From Adiantum capillus-veneris (lineage: Eukaryota; Streptophyta; Polypodiopsida; Polypodiales; Pteridaceae), in the NCBI GenBank assembly GCA_014529385.2, contig CM043970.1, forward strand, positions 60,244,023-60,308,022: 64,000 nt of DNA. Direction: 5' to 3'. The notes below the pieces were generated by a model that saw nothing but the letters and a program-made list of their open reading frames with translations, searched no databases and was not told where the DNA came from. Below are positions 57,820 to 64,000 of this stretch, one piece after another. The translations under genes and the position numbers were made by a program. Every line of letters starts with the position of its first letter. The first letter of the stretch is position 1.

Positions 57820-58224
57820 TTGGATCTAGAAAGGCTTCAGTTAGATAGGGAAGATGCGATCAACTACTATGCAATGCAAGCAGAACAATGTAGACTCACA
57901 TTCAATCAAGGGCTTAAGGAAAAGGGTCTGAAGAAAGGCATGTTAGTATTGAGATACGACAACAGATTCGACACTAGGAAAGATAACAGGTTTCAACCCA
58001 GATGGGAAGGGCTACTCATCGTAAAAAAGAGATGCGCCAATGGTAGCTACAAATTGATGGAGGAAGATGGTCAAATTCACAAGACTAGAGTCAATGGATG
58101 GAGGCTAAAAAGGTACTTCTTAAGGTTTGATCCGGAGTTCATGCTAGATATTCCAAAGGAGGGAGAGCCCTCCAACTCCACTGCTAGAGAATCAGAAGCA
58201 GAGCTGAGACATGAATGTCTCTAG
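57820..58224 (+). pseudogene. G3 integrase C-terminal domain
   Basis: 134-codon open frame: MDLERLQLDREDAINYYAMQ, GLKKGMLVLRYDNRFDTRKD, QPRWEGLLIVKKRCANGSYK, NGWRLKRYFLRFDPE. It is the counterpart of 45080-45475 in element A. Separation from the core by the solo LTR makes it non-functional. Confidence 0.85.
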
Positions 58225-58226
58225 CC

Positions 58227-58240
58227 AGAAGGGGAGGGCT
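58227..58240 (+). promoter_or_regulatory. G3 polypurine tract
   Basis: AGAAGGGGAGGGCT precedes the LTR start TGATGGCCGG at 58243. Confidence 0.8.
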
Positions 58241-58242
58241 AA

Positions 58243-61446
<3,204 letters not shown>

Positions 61447-61839
61447 CTCAATTTTGGTGCCCCCACTGAGAAGGCTTGTGTATATTTTCGTGTAGGTTTA
61501 ACCTTTAGAATAGTCAACTAGTTTGCATGAATCACGAGAATTTGTATGATCCTTTCATTCCCATTGCAACGCAAAAGGTACACATTATTGTTAGTACTAA
61601 GTTGCAATTTCAACATGTTAGTACTAAGTTACTAAGTTACTAAGTCCTCTTAGGTTAGCCGAAATAAACACTTCAGTAAATCCTTTTATTTTGCCTCTCA
61701 TTAGGTACGATCTTAGTTTGGACGTCTATATTTTTGTTTTTTTTAAAGCATTAGGTCAAAGAGTAGAGATTTTTCCCTTCCATTTCACTCCACACATTAG
61801 AATAAACATTGCAATTAGTAGAAAGATCCATTTTTAGTA
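61447..61839 (+). other. G4 leader
   Basis: The GGTGCCCCCACTGAG primer-like block is followed by sequence shared with the element A leader (GTTTAACCTTTAGAATAGTC), then unique DNA. No gene. Confidence 0.55.
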
Positions 61840-63055
61840 GCGTATGGTGTTCATGTTTGGTGCTCAAAGAGTAGGAGAAATTATTGCATCACCAAACCCT
61901 GTCATCCTACGTCTTGTTGACTATCATAGATCATTTGATGTGCATTTTTTTTTTTGTTGTAGAATAGATTACAATTTAGAAAAAATTACTATGTAAATCT
62001 TTTTAAGAAAAAAAATGTGGTCACTTTGAAATAGATTCAAACAAGGACCAACACAAAATGTCAGGATATCCTCTCTTTTTTAAGGAGCCTGGCAAGGATG
62101 CCCAACTATTTCTAGAAAATTTCAAAATGATTTGCCGCATAAGGAGAGCGATAGGAGATGATGAATGCTTAGAAATGTTTAAAGTGGTCCTTAGGAAAGA
62201 TGTTAGCACTTGGTTTGACTCTCTATCTCAGGAAGTTAAGGGAAACTATAAGGAAGTCATTGATCATTTCAAGCGATACTTCTTTGACTCCAGAAACACT
62301 CAAAAGCAATGGCAAGACATTGTTTCTCACAAGCAAAAAGTCTTAGGCGACTACTACATGTACAAACAAGATTTTCCATGTCTTTGGGTTGTATGGGTGA
62401 GAAATTTTTCCAACCTTGGTGATGGTGCAGAGTCCCTAAAGAAGGAGAGGTTCATAGCCGCGCTCTCTTTCCCACATTCAAGATAAAAGTTGAGGCGGGT
62501 GCACCTGCTACCTTTAATGCAGTTGAAACTAGTGTTATTGAGAAGTATAGAAAACTCAAGTGCCTAAGAGGAGAGCTTCCAATAAAGGGTCCTAGGCCCA
62601 AGGGAAAGTTGCAAGAATCAGCATCTAGAGAGATTCTCGAGGTAGCAGCTGAGGTGATTGAAAATTTAAATGAATCCTTAAGCAATTTGTCAATTCATCT
62701 TGCACAAGCTGTAGGTCCCAAGGGACAAACAAATAAAGCTGAGGAGCAAGATCCACGACCTTGACGAGTACTACAATGTCGAAATTGCGGGGAATCTGCG
62801 CATGGGATGTATAGTTGTCCTTGGCCCCGTGGGGAGTCAAGGAGACCTAACTTGAATTATCTAGTGATGAATGTAGGTGAAGGAACTAGTCAACAATCAA
62901 TGCTTCTACAAAGACCAAATGGAACAAGACCACCTCCACGAGGAGTGGAAGGAGTTCCACCTTTGTTCGATTCAAATGTGCATGTGGTAGAGGTGACAAA
63001 TTCAAATGAGGTTGACATGGAAGCAAACGGCATTAAGCGTGGCCGCAAAAGGTAG
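61840..63055 (+). pseudogene. G4 gag
   Basis: FGAQRVGEIIASPNPVIL is shared with G3. The gag core follows from 62058: YPLFFKEPGKDAQLFLENFK, DDECLEMFKVVLRKDVSTWF, YKEVIDHFKRYF. After a frameshift near 62470 come KVEAGAPATFNAVETSVIE and EILEVAAEVIENLNESLSNL, a TGA near 62762, and an intact zinc knuckle CRNCGESAHGMYSC (CX2CX4HX4C). It is homologous to G3 gag but clearly a different copy. Confidence 0.85.
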
Positions 63056-63329
63056 GGAGAAAGAAGGAGTCACGTCATAGAGTGACCATGGATGAGAAAA
63101 GAAGGCGAAGAAGACCAAGGAAGCCAAGAGGACTCGATGTATGAACCTCCAAGATTTTCCTCTTGGACATGGTATGGCTCCATACAACTTGTTGGAAGAC
63201 ATGAGAGGTAAGGGTCGTCCTGATATCTCATGGCCTCAATTCTTGCATTATTTCCACATGTTAGGAGGGATTTAACGAAGGCAATTAGCACTAGGAGAAA
63301 GGTAAAAGAGAGTGTGCGTGTTGTAAAAA
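63056..63329 (+). other. Gag-protease linker of G4
   Basis: Basic, low-complexity coding remnant in mixed frames. No separate gene. Confidence 0.4.
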
Positions 63330-63875
63330 TTGCACAAGCTAAAATGGATGAGGGTATTACATGTGCTAGATTTTTACATCAAAGGAAGATTGGTTAGGAA
63401 AGGTCTAGTGGATGGGGGTGCACAAATTTGCATCATCACAGAGGCACTCATGCAAAGACTAGGCATGCACATCCATGAGACACCTAAAATCAAAGTCAAG
63501 CTCGCAAACGATAGCAAGGCTAGGTGCATAGGCGCTTGTAAAATTGTTTTTGTGGAGGCCTTTGGTATTAAGAAGGCAGTGGATTTTTCTGTTATGTTGA
63601 CCAAGGGAAGTGACTATCCAATTATCCTAGGAAAACCATGGCTAATGAAAATGCGAGATTTGCATAATTGGGAAAGTGGAAAGTTGATTTGCAGGAATGA
63701 CAATCATAAGAAGGTTGTCTTTGACATGAAGGAGAAATGCCAGGAGGAGCTCCACAAAGAATCATCGCAAAGTGAGACAGAGGAAGACTGGACTGATAGC
63801 ACCTTAGTGGAAGAAAGTAGCAGCAACATTACTAAAGAGGAGTCTTCCATCAAAGTCATGAGGGTAAGGTTTTAG
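63330..63875 (+). pseudogene. G4 aspartic protease (element continues past the window)
   Basis: Open frame of 181 codons: LDFYIKGRLVRKGLVDGGAQ with active-site D-G-G, CIITEALMQRLGMHIHETPK, GSDYPIILGKPWLMKMRD, then an acidic serine-rich tail (SSQSETEEDWTDSTLVEESS). It lines up with 52950-53480 in G3. The RT should follow beyond the window edge. The frame itself is intact, although upstream gag is not. Confidence 0.85.
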
Positions 63876-64000
63876 CCAAGCAACCAAGAGACCTCTTGCA
63901 CATGCTTGGAAGAGGTAGGTCCTCAAGAGAACCAAAATGTGCAAGATGAAGAAATGATAGAAGGTATGCTATCAACAACACTTACAAAGGAGAAAGAGAG

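Larger units (their letters stand above)
50184..58226 (+). mobile_element. G3 internal region: Ty3/gypsy (Tat-type, dual RNase H)
   Basis: Leader, gag, protease, RT, RNase H, archaeal-type RNase H and integrase occur in plus-strand order between LTR C' and the polypurine tract before LTR D. It is broken by a MITE (53711-54175), a 253-bp tandem duplication in RT, a copia LTR (57039-57721) and many stops. The dual RNase H places it with the Tat lineage. Confidence 0.85.

Overview
The window looks like a repeat-dense stretch of a large land-plant nuclear genome. The evidence is nested Ty1/copia and Ty3/gypsy LTR retrotransposons with plant-type RT, integrase and initiator-Met-tRNA primer sites, an intronless plant-type DEAD-box helicase fragment, GT-AG introns, TATA boxes and very long (CT)n/(CA)n tracts. 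A fern, lycophyte or gymnosperm would fit the nesting, but the sequence alone does not decide this. I see no intact ordinary host gene, no rRNA or tRNA gene and no prokaryotic feature.

Layout. 1-3.7 kb: a broken ORF with repeated W-x-P-K motifs, a processed DEAD-box helicase pseudogene, and an LTR starting at 3201. 4.1-6.5 kb: a decayed copia integrase/RT joined to a copia LTR fragment. 6.5-8.9 kb: non-coding DNA with a CCAAT/ATTGG cluster, then an unidentified minus-strand coding remnant. 8.9-37.6 kb: one minus-strand gypsy element (G1) split into three pieces by two later insertions. The first is a copia element at 31403-36441 (227-bp LTRs, TSD GTGTG/GTGCG). The second is a gag-only element at 10729-31143 with LTRs of about 4 kb (TSD ATTGA/ATTGA). 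The 5' LTR of the second is itself interrupted at 14446-23983 by a 9.5-kb DNA transposon. 37.6-41.1 kb: a second minus-strand gypsy (G2) with a dual RNase H. 42.6-64 kb: a plus-strand tandem array of gypsy elements alternating LTR and internal DNA (A, G3, G4), whose LTRs are loaded with CT/CA microsatellites. It carries an ORF1-only LINE, two 465-bp MITEs and a reverse-oriented copia solo LTR.

The most interesting object is the transposon at 14446-23983. It has 33-bp terminal inverted repeats beginning CATTAGGAA, and comparison with the empty site in the sister LTR shows at most a 1-bp duplication. It encodes, convergently, (i) a spliced transposase-like protein of about 900 residues that I cannot place in a known superfamily, (ii) a histone H3-like protein with an ARTKQTAR start and a clear H3 fold, (iii) on the other strand a protein with a BAH-like N-terminal half, and (iv) a further unknown protein. 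Two near-perfect hairpins lie between the convergent gene pairs. The 465-bp MITEs at 53711 and 60308 share its CATTAGGAA termini and no-duplication insertion, so they may be its non-autonomous partners. A transposon carrying its own histone H3 and a possible chromatin reader is, to my knowledge, not a described arrangement. The copy here has several in-frame stops and is probably dead.

The coding regions do not form a cellular pathway. They are generations of mobile elements inserted into each other, and the order of insertion can be read from the nesting.
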